DNA of 10,240 bases from Candidatus Onthomorpha intestinigallinarum (GTDB taxonomy: Bacteria; Bacteroidota; Bacteroidia; Bacteroidales; P3): assembly GCA_019114015.1 (NCBI GenBank), contig DXGG01000234.1, forward strand, positions 1-10,240, given 5' to 3'. Positions 1-7,591 of the stretch are shown piece by piece. Below the pieces are notes generated by a model that was given only the letters and a program-made list of their open reading frames with translations, had not been told where the DNA came from and made no database searches. Both the position numbers and the translations under genes were made by a program. Position 1 is the first letter of the stretch, and every line of letters begins with the position of its first letter.

Positions 1-456
1 GAAGTAAATCATGCTACCTACGACTATTCCCAGAATTACCTGACCCACGATTTTCAGCTTGCCGCTCAATCCGGCCTTGTTTTTTCTGAATACTTTTATG
101 TAATCGTCCAAAAAACCCAATGCACCGAGCCAGATGGTGGTTATCAACATGATTATAATATATATGTTTTCGAGTTTTGCGAATAACAAGGTAGGAACGA
201 GAATTGCTCCCAGAATTATCAACCCTCCCATAGTAGGAGTTCCTTCTTTTTCTTTTTGACCTTTCAGTCCCAAATCCCGTACGGTTTCTCCCACTTGTTT
301 TTTCTTTAAAAAGTTTATGAGCCTTTTCCCGAAGACTATTGTAATCAGCAATGAGGTTATCACTGCTGCGGCAGCTCTGAACGAAATGTATTGGAATACG
401 CCTGTTCCGGGTACATCCAGACTGTTGTTTAACCAATCAAATAAATAGTACAGCAT
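1..456 (-). CDS. mraY: Phospho-N-acetylmuramoyl-pentapeptide-transferase MraY, N-terminal part (cut by window edge)
   Basis: MraY is the integral membrane enzyme that moves phospho-MurNAc-pentapeptide from UDP onto undecaprenyl phosphate, making lipid I at the inner face of the cytoplasmic membrane. The frame is open from an ATG at 456 to the left edge, giving 152 residues of a protein usually about 360-420 long. Visible family signatures are TPTMGG at residues 73-78 and the acidic pair in FLDDYIK (D117, D118), the Mg-binding/catalytic aspartates of the family. Hydrophobic segments lie at about 27-42, 79-93, 98-115 and 136-150, with a charged cytoplasmic stretch (KRLINFLKKKQVGETVRD) after the first. 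The gene starts 23 nt after the murE stop and is surely in the same operon. The usual next gene, murD, would lie beyond the left edge. Identity is secure; only the C-terminal part is unseen. Confidence 0.97.
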   Translation of the reverse strand, partial: MLYYLFDWLNNSLDVPGTGVFQYISFRAAAAVITSLLITIVFGKRLINFLKKKQVGETVRDLGLKGQKEKEGTPTMGGLIILGAILVPTLLFAKLENIYIIIMLITTIWLGALGFLDDYIKVFRKNKAGLSGKLKIVGQVILGIVVGSMIYF

Positions 457-479
457 TTTGTTTCAGTTGTTTTCTCCCG

Positions 480-1925
480 TTAATATTTTGAAATCTCCTC
501 TTTGTCATCGAAATGATGTTTTACACCCTTTATTTCCTGATATGTTTCATGCCCTTTTCCTGCAATAAGTATCACATCCTGTTTTCCGCGTGAGAGTTGG
601 GCAGCTAATTTTATGGCTTCTTTTCTGTTGCTTATGCAAAACAACCCTTCATTTTCTGTTATCCCTTGTTTCATTTCTTCAATTATGATGTCCGGGTCTT
701 CATTTCTCGGATTGTCTGAAGTTAATATCAGTATGTCGCTTCCTTTTTGGGCGATATGAGCCATTTCCGGGCGTTTAGATTTGTCTCTGTTGCCACCGCA
801 TCCTACAACTATTATCAAATGTCCATTCGGTCTTATGTCATTTATGGTTGATATTACATTCTCCAATGCGTCTGGAGTATGAGCGTAGTCTACTATTGCA
901 GTGGCTTCGTTTTTTAGTTTCATCGCTTCGAATCTTCCCTCTGCCGCCTTAAGTTTACTGATGCCTAAAAGAATATTGTCTTGATTGAGTCCGCACAAGT
1001 ACGCTATGGAATATACGCACAACACATTGTAAGCATTGAATCTGCCTGTAAGTTGCGAATAGACTTCCTTGCCGTTTATTTTCAATAGCATTCCTTCAAA
1101 ACTTTTTTCAATGATTTTTGCTTTGAAATCCGCTTCTTTTGTCAGTGAGTATGTATATTTTTGCGCTTTGGATGCTTCCAGCATTTTAAGTCCGTTCTTG
1201 TCATCCACATTTGTCAATGCAAAGGCTGTTTTGTCCAAATTGTCAAAGAAGGTTTTTTTTGCTTTGATATAGTTTTCGAATGTTTTGTGATAATCCAAAT
1301 GGTCGTGAGTTATGTTGCTGAATATGGCTCCGTAATATTTCAGTCCGCCTATTCTGTTTTGGACAATTGCATGTGAACTGACCTCCATGAAGACATATTC
1401 GCATTTTTTCTCTGCCATTCTGAACAGAAGTTCATTAAGGGTTATGATGTCCGGAGTAGTGTGATCGGTAGGAATCTCCTTATCTGCTATTTTGTTCACT
1501 ATGGTTGATATCAGTCCGCATTTGTAACCCAAGTCAGAGAAAAGATTGTATGATAAGGTCACGGTGGTGGTTTTCCCGTTTGTTCCGGTTATGCCTATCA
1601 ATTTCAGTCTGGAGGTGGGGTCTTCATAAAAGTTTTTTGCAATTTCAACCAAGGCATCAGAAGAACTGTTTACCTGTACATAGGTGATGTTGTCACATAA
1701 TGTCTCAGGCATTTGCTCCAAAATGATTGCAACGGCTCCGGTCTCAATGGCGGAATTTATGTAATTGTGACCATCATATTCAAGGCCTTTTTGTGCAATG
1801 AACAAAGAACCGCATTCTGTTTTGCGCGAGTCTGAACATATGGACATAATGTCTATTTGTTCATTTCCTTTTAACTGAATGATATCTACATTGTTCAGCA
1901 GTTTATATAGTTTTTGTTTCTTCAT
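480..1925 (-). CDS. murE: UDP-N-acetylmuramoyl-tripeptide synthetase MurE, meso-DAP type
   Basis: This cytoplasmic Mur ligase adds the third peptide residue to UDP-MurNAc-L-Ala-D-Glu using ATP. The 481 residues match the family length. Seen in order: the N-terminal substrate domain (CSDSRK at 30-35), the ATP-binding loop GTNGKTTT (114-121), TTPD (156-159), EVSSHA (181-186), a YIKAKKTFF segment with the lysine expected to be carbamylated (about K222), and the C-terminal ligase domain. That last domain holds DNPR at 404-407 and GKGHE at 456-460. DNPR is the motif that recognises meso-diaminopimelate; lysine-adding enzymes differ here. So mDAP-type peptidoglycan is inferred. The ATG at 1925 lies inside the end of ftsI, a 23-nt overlap. 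No other methionine precedes the conserved N-terminal domain, so this start is favoured and suggests translational coupling. Confidence 0.97.
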   Translation of the reverse strand: MKKQKLYKLLNNVDIIQLKGNEQIDIMSICSDSRKTECGSLFIAQKGLEYDGHNYINSAIETGAVAIILEQMPETLCDNITYVQVNSSSDALVEIAKNFYEDPTSRLKLIGITGTNGKTTTVTLSYNLFSDLGYKCGLISTIVNKIADKEIPTDHTTPDIITLNELLFRMAEKKCEYVFMEVSSHAIVQNRIGGLKYYGAIFSNITHDHLDYHKTFENYIKAKKTFFDNLDKTAFALTNVDDKNGLKMLEASKAQKYTYSLTKEADFKAKIIEKSFEGMLLKINGKEVYSQLTGRFNAYNVLCVYSIAYLCGLNQDNILLGISKLKAAEGRFEAMKLKNEATAIVDYAHTPDALENVISTINDIRPNGHLIIVVGCGGNRDKSKRPEMAHIAQKGSDILILTSDNPRNEDPDIIIEEMKQGITENEGLFCISNRKEAIKLAAQLSRGKQDVILIAGKGHETYQEIKGVKHHFDDKEEISKY

Positions 1926-4158
1926 GTTTCCTATTTGTTTCTTTTGCGGGTGATTTAAGTGATAGAAATATTGTACCGTTTTTATTTATGTCGCTGCCTG
2001 CCGCAATACTCTGACTTGCTACTTTGCCTTTACCGGAGAACTTTACTTTCAATCCCATATTTTCGAGAATAAGGACCGCATCCCTTATGGTCAACCCCGT
2101 TACATCGGGTACTTTGTCCTGCTTTATTATTTGAGGAATAATTTCGACACTTTCGCCGTTTCGTTTCATTTTAATCCATTCTGACGAAGGAGTTTTGGTG
2201 TCCAATCCCAAAGCTTTGCAGAAAGAATGGTAATTATATGCGTTACCATATTTCATTATCGGGATTTTTCTATCGTTTTTCGGGGATTTTATTTTGGAGA
2301 ATTCTATTAGTGAACCGGCTACTCTGTCGGCCAGATTTCTGAACACTGGTGCGGCCAAGTCACCTCCGTGTGTTCTTGCCTTTTGAGGTTTGCTGATAAC
2401 GACGATACAGGAATATTTTGGTTCATCGGCAGGAAAGTATCCTACGAAAGAGGCTCTGTGTTGAATACCTACGTGTTTTTTGTCATAGCCTATTTCTGCT
2501 GTACCTGATTTTCCAGCTATGCCGTAGGATGTTCCTTTAAGTCTTCTGCCGGTTCCGTTTTGTACTACACCTTTAAGAATGTTGTGAATTTTGCTTCGTG
2601 TTTCAGGCTTGCAGATACTTTCCGATATAACTGTAGGTTCAAATGTTTTTATTGTTTGTCCGTCTTTCAGTATTGAACTGACAAACATTGGTTTTACCAT
2701 TTTGCCATTATTGGCTATTGCATTGTAGAACGTCAGTAATTGAAGAGGAGTCATACGAGTTACGTAACCGAAGCTCATTCTGAGCAGGTCTGTCATATTT
2801 TTGGAAGAACCTATTTTCGGACGAGGTTCGTGTACATCTATGTCTAAATTTAGAGGTTCAAAACGGAAATATTCACTTAAATCCTTTCTGAAGTTTTCTC
2901 TGTTTGAGCTTTGTCCGTATTTGTCATATACAAGTTGGCTAACTCCTACATTGGAGGATATTTCCAAAGCACGTGCAAAGGATATTAGTCCGTGGTTTGT
3001 TTCTCCAACATCTTTTATGGGTTTTTCGCTGCCCGGGAAGTCTTTCACTCCTGTTGGAACCAAATCAGAGGTATCGGCCAGTCCTTTGTCCAAAAGCATC
3101 ATTGCCGTGACGGTTTTAAAAGTGGAACCCGGTTCGAAAGATGCAGAAATGGCTATATTATTGCTTTCGCGATATTCCCCTTCGTCATCTATTATAAGAT
3201 TGGAAATAGCCCTGATGTACCCTGTCTCCACTTCCATTAGAACCACACATCCGCTTTCTGCCTCATTTTCGTTCAAACATTGTCTTAATGAACTTTCCGC
3301 CAATTCCTGTAATCTTATGTCCAATGTGGACACGACATCAAATCCATCAACGGCTTTGATTCTTTCATCTGTATCAACCGGAACCCATTCTCCTGGATTT
3401 ATTTTTCTTTCCAGTCTTTTTCCTCTTTTGCCGGACAGGTATTTGCTGAAAGCTCCGTCAATACCGTTATAGCAAGTGTCACAACCGTTTATGGTAACAT
3501 TTATACCTATTGTTCTTCTTGCCAAAGGGTAATATGGATATACACGTCGTGAACTTTCAACTTTACAAACAGCATTGGTAAAGATATATTTGTTGGTTGG
3601 TTTGCCACGTTTGAATATCTGTTTGCCTATAATTGGAAATTGCTTCATCCTTTCCAATTGCTCTGAGGATATTTCCTTTGCTACAAGGACATATCTGTTT
3701 TCTTTTTTTCTGTTGTTTTTAAAATAGTTTTTGTATTGGTAGGAGGTTTTGTTGCCATCATTAAATCTAAACATGTTGTATAAACTGTCACACAAGGCAT
3801 TCAACCCTTCGTTAAATGTTTTTTCCGATACCACCCATTTCTTGATTTTTTTTCTTTGTTTGCGGTCGTATTCGTAACCTTTACCCAAATCCAGGTACAA
3901 TTCGTATTGTGGCACGTCGGTAGCTAACAACAGATAATCTCCATTGTCGGAATCTATCGCATAGATATTTCCTCTTTTAGCCTTGAAAGTTCTTTCCTGT
4001 ATTGTTCGTTCTTTTGCTTGTTGTTTCCAAAATTGTCGTTCGGAAGTTTGCAAATAGATTATCCTTGCTATTATTCCAATAGCAATTAGAATCAATAGCA
4101 AATATACTATTGACATCCTTAATGTCATTTGCTTTTTTGTCAAATCTTCGTCACTCAT
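1903..4158 (-). CDS. ftsI: Division transpeptidase FtsI (PBP3-type penicillin-binding protein) with a C-terminal PASTA domain
   Basis: This class B penicillin-binding protein cross-links septal peptidoglycan in the periplasm, normally working with FtsW and FtsL. The 751-residue protein has a short cytoplasmic tail, one membrane anchor at about 15-36 and a pedestal/dimerisation domain (KRGNIYAID at 61-69). The transpeptidase domain follows, with SxxK as S345-T-F-K348, SxN as S401-S-N403 and KSGT at 550-553. All three active-site motifs are intact. One PASTA domain occupies about 682-735 (KVPDVTGLTIRDAV onward), as is usual for Bacteroidota division PBPs but not for E. coli FtsI. A loosely conserved linker (about 620-680) separates it from the catalytic domain. 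The start overlaps the end of the ftsL-like gene by 8 nt and the stop lies 23 nt inside murE. The symbol is by family and position; pbpB or pbp2 are used for some homologues. Confidence 0.95.
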   Translation of the reverse strand: MSDEDLTKKQMTLRMSIVYLLLILIAIGIIARIIYLQTSERQFWKQQAKERTIQERTFKAKRGNIYAIDSDNGDYLLLATDVPQYELYLDLGKGYEYDRKQRKKIKKWVVSEKTFNEGLNALCDSLYNMFRFNDGNKTSYQYKNYFKNNRKKENRYVLVAKEISSEQLERMKQFPIIGKQIFKRGKPTNKYIFTNAVCKVESSRRVYPYYPLARRTIGINVTINGCDTCYNGIDGAFSKYLSGKRGKRLERKINPGEWVPVDTDERIKAVDGFDVVSTLDIRLQELAESSLRQCLNENEAESGCVVLMEVETGYIRAISNLIIDDEGEYRESNNIAISASFEPGSTFKTVTAMMLLDKGLADTSDLVPTGVKDFPGSEKPIKDVGETNHGLISFARALEISSNVGVSQLVYDKYGQSSNRENFRKDLSEYFRFEPLNLDIDVHEPRPKIGSSKNMTDLLRMSFGYVTRMTPLQLLTFYNAIANNGKMVKPMFVSSILKDGQTIKTFEPTVISESICKPETRSKIHNILKGVVQNGTGRRLKGTSYGIAGKSGTAEIGYDKKHVGIQHRASFVGYFPADEPKYSCIVVISKPQKARTHGGDLAAPVFRNLADRVAGSLIEFSKIKSPKNDRKIPIMKYGNAYNYHSFCKALGLDTKTPSSEWIKMKRNGESVEIIPQIIKQDKVPDVTGLTIRDAVLILENMGLKVKFSGKGKVASQSIAAGSDINKNGTIFLSLKSPAKETNRKHEETKTI

Positions 4159-4465
4159 TGTTTTCTATGACTATCACTTCCTTTATCGGCTCTTTTGAAA
4201 TTCCTACACCTATCGGAGCCAACTTTTTATCCAAAACCAACATCATGGAACTTTTTTGATACATGGTTTTTATCTTTGTGCTGTGTTGTTGCAGTTCTTT
4301 TATCTCTTTTGAGCATTTATCTATTTTTTTTACAGAGACTTCGATGCTGTATCTGTTTGTTATGTAGAATATCAATAGAACCGCCACAAGAAGAATCAAC
4401 ATTATGTTGTTCTTCATCCAGTTGCTTAGCAACATGTCTCCATGAATAAATTCCTTGATATTCAT
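4151..4465 (-). CDS. ftsL: FtsL-like bitopic cell-division protein
   Basis: This small protein of 104 residues has a cytoplasmic N-terminus (MNIKEFIHG), one strongly hydrophobic membrane helix at about 19-36 and a charged periplasmic region. From about 40 to 75 that region (KKIDKC, KEIKELQQHS) has a coiled-coil-like heptad character. This architecture, and a position between rsmH and ftsI, is that of FtsL, which links the FtsQ/FtsB side of the divisome to FtsW-FtsI. Sequence alone is too divergent to prove it, so the call rests on topology plus gene order; Bacteroidota members form their own FtsL subfamily. It starts 1 nt after the rsmH stop and overlaps ftsI by 8 nt, so tight co-translation is expected. 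The tail (residues 80-104) is not helical-looking and carries no motif I recognise. Confidence 0.85.
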   Translation of the reverse strand: MNIKEFIHGDMLLSNWMKNNIMLILLVAVLLIFYITNRYSIEVSVKKIDKCSKEIKELQQHSTKIKTMYQKSSMMLVLDKKLAPIGVGISKEPIKEVIVIENNE

Positions 4466-4466
4466 T

Positions 4467-5369
4467 TTATTTGTTTTTTTCTGCTATCCTTAGTTTGGCA
4501 CTTCTCGAACGCGGGTTTGCACATAACTCTTCCTCATTGGCGGTAACAGGTTTTTTTGTCAACATTCTTAATCCATTCGATATATTGCCATAAAAGTCTT
4601 TTTTTATTTCACCTTTACAGTTGCCATACTTCATATAATTTTTTACCAGTCTGTCTTCTAAGGAATGATAACTCATTACTACCAGTCTTGCTTCGATATT
4701 CATTATCGGCTCACATTGTATCAACATTTTTTCAAGGTTCTCCAATTCTTTGTTGACTTCGATTCTTAATGCCTGAAAGACTTTTGCAAAAAACTTGTTT
4801 TCCTTTCCCTTTGGGGCTAAACCAATTAGTATTTCCTTTAATTCATTTGTTGTACATATTCCGTTTGGTTGAGCTACTCCGATTCTTTTTGCTATTTGAG
4901 CGGCATTGTCTAATTCTCCGTAGTTTTTGAATATTTCTTTTAGCTGACCGTAGTCATAAGTATTTACAACATCTGCTGCCGTCAAGCCATAAGTATTGTT
5001 CATTCGCAAATCCAGATAACCGTCCATTCTTGTACTGAAACCTCTTTCCGCACAATCTATTTGATGAGACGAAATACCCAAATCTGCCAATATGCCATCG
5101 ACCTTGTCTATTCTGTATAGGTTTAGATATTCTGTAATTTTACAGTAGTTTTGCTCAATAAGACAGAATCGTTCATCATCAATAGTGTTGTTCCTTGCTT
5201 GAGGATCCACATCGAAGGCAAATAAAAGACCGTTCTTGGATAATTTCTCAAGTATGGCTTTGGAGTGCCCTCCTCCTCCGAAGGTTAGGTCAACGTAAAT
5301 TCCGTCAGGCTTGATATTCAAGCCTTCAAGACATTCTTGCAGCATTACAGGGATATGATATTCTGTCAT
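4467..5369 (-). CDS. rsmH: 16S rRNA (cytosine-1402-N4)-methyltransferase RsmH (MraW)
   Basis: RsmH uses S-adenosylmethionine to methylate N4 of C1402 in the 16S rRNA decoding centre. The 300-residue length fits the family. Motifs seen in order: HIPVML at 5-10, the SAM-binding loop DLTFGGGGHS at 27-36, acidic DVDP at 53-56, ADLGISS at 95-101, FSTRMDG at 111-117 in the inserted helical domain, FQALRIEVN at 198-206, SYHSLEDR at 233-240 and the C-terminal NPRSRSAKLR at 285-294. No key motif is missing. It lies 15 nt downstream of mraZ and 1 nt upstream of the ftsL-like gene, its standard place at the head of the dcw operon. Confidence 0.98.
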   Translation of the reverse strand: MTEYHIPVMLQECLEGLNIKPDGIYVDLTFGGGGHSKAILEKLSKNGLLFAFDVDPQARNNTIDDERFCLIEQNYCKITEYLNLYRIDKVDGILADLGISSHQIDCAERGFSTRMDGYLDLRMNNTYGLTAADVVNTYDYGQLKEIFKNYGELDNAAQIAKRIGVAQPNGICTTNELKEILIGLAPKGKENKFFAKVFQALRIEVNKELENLEKMLIQCEPIMNIEARLVVMSYHSLEDRLVKNYMKYGNCKGEIKKDFYGNISNGLRMLTKKPVTANEEELCANPRSRSAKLRIAEKNK

Positions 5370-5384
5370 TTTATACTCAAAATC

Positions 5385-5858
5385 TTAATCCTCTTTACGA
5401 CAATCCGTGTTTTGCACATTGTGCAGCAACCTTTCTGCTGAAGCAACATAGTCGAAGTTGTCATTATCTATGCTGTTGTAAGTGTCGGCATCCCAAATTT
5501 CCATGAATTTACCAGAAGCGACAACAACAACATCCTTATTTATATTGGTAGTAGTACGTTGCTCTGCCGGAATGAGTATTCTGTCATTTGAATCAAGTTC
5601 AATTATATTGGCTTGAGTAAGACGCCGATACAGTCTTTTTGCATCAGGATCGTATGGATTAAGATTTTTCTGAAGTCTTTCAACCTCTTGTTGGAAGTCG
5701 GAATATGTAAACAGTTCCAAATAAGAATCATAGATGCTTTTTCTGATAACAAAGCGTAAGTCATCTCCTGTAATGATTTGCTTTTTCAAAGCAACAGGCA
5801 ATTTAAACCTGCCGTTTGAATCAACTTTGCAAAATTCTATTCCTACAATTAATGACAT
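5385..5858 (-). CDS. mraZ: MraZ, AbrB-fold transcriptional regulator heading the dcw operon
   Basis: MraZ forms ring-shaped oligomers that bind DNA ahead of its own gene and in E. coli represses the dcw operon; it is also reported to affect RsmH. The 157 residues contain the two swapped-hairpin repeats of the family: KVDSNGRFKLPVA at 11-23 and ELDSNDRILIPAE at 87-99, with the D-x-x-x-R-(x)-x-(L/I)-P pattern in both. A helical segment with YDPDAKRLYRRL lies between them (69-80), and the tail from about 125 is acidic and probably disordered. The first gene of the operon, it is transcribed divergently from apbE. ATG at 5858 puts the first repeat at the usual distance from the N-terminus. No strong Shine-Dalgarno is seen, as is common in this phylum. 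Confidence 0.96.
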   Translation of the reverse strand: MSLIVGIEFCKVDSNGRFKLPVALKKQIITGDDLRFVIRKSIYDSYLELFTYSDFQQEVERLQKNLNPYDPDAKRLYRRLTQANIIELDSNDRILIPAEQRTTTNINKDVVVVASGKFMEIWDADTYNSIDNDNFDYVASAERLLHNVQNTDCRKED

Positions 5859-5937
5859 ACTACTACTATTTTTCGGCTTGTAAAATTACTACAAAAATCC
5901 CAGAAAAAGCCATTTGTTGAAAACTTTTTTCCTTTTT

Positions 5938-5950
5938 CTCCCAAAAAATA
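5938..5950 (-). promoter_or_regulatory. Possible mraZ promoter -7 element with adjoining TGGGA box
   Basis: On the minus strand, TATTTTTTG (5950-5942) is one base longer than the TAnnTTTG consensus and runs straight into TGGGAG (5943-5938). A second TGGGAT lies at 5902-5897. TGGGA is the half-site bound by E. coli MraZ, but there it comes as closely spaced direct repeats; here the copies are 41 nt apart. No good -33 TTTG box is found at the right distance. An alternative -7 element, TAATTTTA, lies nearer the gene (about 5890-5883). This marks where the operon promoter probably is, not a proven site. Confidence 0.3.
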
Positions 5951-5968
5951 CCATTTAAATCAAGTGAA

Positions 5969-6024
5969 TTTACGTCCAAAAACAATAAAGGTTGCATATT
6001 ATGCAGAGTAAATTATGACGTAAA
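5969..6024. repeat. Nested inverted repeats in the mraZ-apbE divergent intergenic region
   Basis: TTTACGTC at 5969-5976 is matched exactly by its reverse complement GACGTAAA at 6017-6024. Between them, almost centred, lies a perfect 13-base odd palindrome, TGCATA-T-TATGCA, at 5993-6005. The two symmetry centres (5996.5 and 5999) differ by only 2.5 bases. The block lies about 40 bases upstream of the apbE -7 element and about 110-165 bases upstream of the mraZ start. It could be an operator for a dimeric regulator or a folded untranslated structure. No run of T follows either arm, so a terminator is unlikely. The repeat is seen directly; any role is inference. Confidence 0.5.
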
Positions 6025-6063
6025 GAAATATTGGGATATCCTGTCCAAGGTGAAATAAATGGT

Positions 6064-6071
6064 TATCTTTG
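6064..6071 (+). promoter_or_regulatory. Bacteroides-type -7 promoter element for apbE
   Basis: TATCTTTG matches the Bacteroides consensus TAnnTTTG exactly and is followed by CAGAAAAACA, a typical start region. The -33 box is weak: at 20 bases upstream the sequence is CCTG rather than TTTG. The predicted transcript would begin near 6077-6080 and have a leader of about 12 nt to the ATG at 6091. This excludes a start at the in-frame TTG at 6031, which lies upstream of the promoter. Confidence 0.65.
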
Positions 6072-6090
6072 CAGAAAAACATGTGAGGAA

Positions 6091-7149
6091 ATGGACGTGA
6101 GAAAAATACCAAGATTGTTGTTTATTGTTTTGCTTTCTTCATTGATTGTTTGTTGTTCGGGCAGGAAAGAACCAGGTCTTCAGAAATATGAACTGAACGG
6201 TATGACACAAGGAACATATTATCATATCGTATATTATCATTTATCAGAAACAGATTGTGAAAAACGGAATATTATAACACCTATACAAATCGCAAAAGCG
6301 ATAGACAGCATATTCACCGTTGTAGATAATTCTCTTTCGTTGTGGAATCCCAATTCTTTATTGAACAAATTGAATCATAACATGACGAATAAGGTGGATA
6401 AGGTATTCAAGGACAATTATATGCAAGCGAAACATATATCCGATATGACAGGTGGAATGTTGGACATAACAATAGGTGCTTTAGTTCGGGCATACGGATT
6501 CGCCTATGAAAAAAGACGGGAACTTTTAGATAGTGAAATAGATTCCATGATGATGTATGTCGGATATGAAAAACTGAAATTAAAAGGGGATACATTGTAT
6601 AAGTCATATCCTCAGACGCAAATGGATTTCAATGCTGTGGCACAAGGCTATACAACTGATCAGATAAGTGATTTTCTGAAAAGACACAATATATCAAGTC
6701 ATATAGTTGATGTAGGGGGAGAGGTTTATGCCTCAGGATTAAAACCGGACGGACAGAATTGGAGGGTTGCCGTTGAACAACCTTCTGACAGTATGTCTTC
6801 TGAAAGAGTATTCAATACTTTGATAAAACTGAAAAACCAGTCCATAGTAACAAGTGGAAATTATAGAAAGTTTTACGTTGAAAAAGGTATAAAATATTCC
6901 CATACCATTAATCCAAAAACCGGCAGGCCGTCTAAAAACACATTGTTAAGTGTGTCAATTGTTGCGAATACAGCCGTTATGGCAGATGGCTTGGCAACGG
7001 CTTGTATGGTCATGGGATTGGACAAAACGAAAGAATTTCTTGACGAACACCCGCAATATGCTGCAATCTTGATATACTCGGATGAAACAGGAGATTTGAA
7101 GACGTATGTTTCCCCTACTTTGGAAGACAAGATTGAAAAGGTGAATTGA
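6091..7149 (+). CDS. apbE: FAD:protein FMN transferase ApbE, membrane-anchored
   Basis: ApbE splits FAD and attaches FMN covalently to a threonine of a target protein, typically NqrB/NqrC or RnfD/RnfG subunits, on the outer face of the cytoplasmic membrane. From the ATG at 6091 the protein has 352 residues, the normal length. Motifs: GMTQGTYYHI at 37-46, SLSLWNPNS at 81-89, GGMLDITIGALVRAYGF at 121-137, DFNAVAQGYTTD at 179-190, DVGGEVYASG at 207-216, HTINPKTGRP at 271-280 and ADGLATA at 298-304, the last holding the metal-binding aspartate. The N-terminus is RK plus a hydrophobic stretch ending LIVCCSG, so a lipoprotein anchored at C21 or C22 is likely, although Val or Cys just before the cysteine is a poor lipobox. 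No flavinylation target (nqr, rnf) is in the window. It probably shares a transcript with the transporter gene downstream. Confidence 0.96.
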   Translation: MDVRKIPRLLFIVLLSSLIVCCSGRKEPGLQKYELNGMTQGTYYHIVYYHLSETDCEKRNIITPIQIAKAIDSIFTVVDNSLSLWNPNSLLNKLNHNMTNKVDKVFKDNYMQAKHISDMTGGMLDITIGALVRAYGFAYEKRRELLDSEIDSMMMYVGYEKLKLKGDTLYKSYPQTQMDFNAVAQGYTTDQISDFLKRHNISSHIVDVGGEVYASGLKPDGQNWRVAVEQPSDSMSSERVFNTLIKLKNQSIVTSGNYRKFYVEKGIKYSHTINPKTGRPSKNTLLSVSIVANTAVMADGLATACMVMGLDKTKEFLDEHPQYAAILIYSDETGDLKTYVSPTLEDKIEKVN

Positions 7150-7181
7150 AAAAGAGTGATTAGTGAAATTGACAGTGAAAA

Positions 7182-7508
7182 ATGAATTGGATTGTTTTGA
7201 TTTTTGCAGGATGTTTTGAAGTGGCCATGACGTTCTGTCTTGGCAAAACAAAGGGCATCCATGGGACTGAATTCTATTTGTGGATTTTAGGTTTTATCTT
7301 ATCCGCAGCAATAAGTATGTGGTTATTGTCCAAGGCAGTACAGACGCTACCGATAGGCACTGCATATGCAATATGGACCGGAATAGGAGCTTTGGGTACG
7401 GTGCTTATAGGCATATTCGTTTTTAAGGAACCGGTAAGTTTCCTAAGGCTGTTTTTCATCTTCACTTTGTTTGCTTCCATTATCGGCTTGAAGATGGTAT
7501 CGGACTGA
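7182..7508 (+). CDS. sugE: Small multidrug resistance (SMR) family transporter, SugE/Gdx-like
   Basis: This 108-residue protein has four hydrophobic helices (about 2-20, 31-50, 57-76, 84-104), the SMR fold, which works as an antiparallel dimer exchanging a cation for protons. The essential membrane glutamate is E13 (AGCFEVA). The core motif LPIGTAYAIWTGIGALG (56-72) and the GLK near the end (about 103-105) favour the SugE/Gdx and YkkC/YkkD branch over EmrE, whose motif reads AYAIWSG. Gdx members export guanidinium; others in this branch export quaternary ammonium compounds, so the substrate is open. The gene begins 32 nt after the apbE stop, so there is no room for the guanidine riboswitch that often precedes Gdx genes, and it is probably read from the apbE promoter. 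The family call is firm; the symbol is less so. Confidence 0.9.
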   Translation: MNWIVLIFAGCFEVAMTFCLGKTKGIHGTEFYLWILGFILSAAISMWLLSKAVQTLPIGTAYAIWTGIGALGTVLIGIFVFKEPVSFLRLFFIFTLFASIIGLKMVSD

Positions 7509-7591
7509 TAAACAATCTGAGATTTATTGAGAAAATGGACTGAAGAATAGAGTTATAATCTGATATGTAGCAGTTTCCTTACGTTGTCTTT

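Noticed and set aside
14..436. A 140-residue open frame on the minus strand at the left edge
   Set aside because: It is a wrong frame inside mraY. The true frame starts at 456, shows TPTMGG and FLDDY, and has no stop before the window edge.
2801..3472. A 223-codon open frame on the plus strand
   Set aside because: It lies wholly antisense to the transpeptidase domain of ftsI, is serine/proline-rich, and has no recognisable motif or promoter; it is a shadow of the real gene.
7150..7181. Guanidine riboswitch ahead of the SMR gene
   Set aside because: The gap to apbE is only 32 nt, too short for any known guanidine riboswitch class controlling this gene from the gap.
6873..7262. Minus-strand open frames over the end of apbE and start of the SMR gene
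   Set aside because: They run across two well-supported plus-strand genes and look like no family; shadow frames.
7509..7591. Possible bidirectional terminator between the convergent SMR and S41 genes
   Set aside because: The only symmetry is AATCT-G-AGATT (7514-7524), which has a one-base centre and cannot form a hairpin loop, and no U-run follows a stem.
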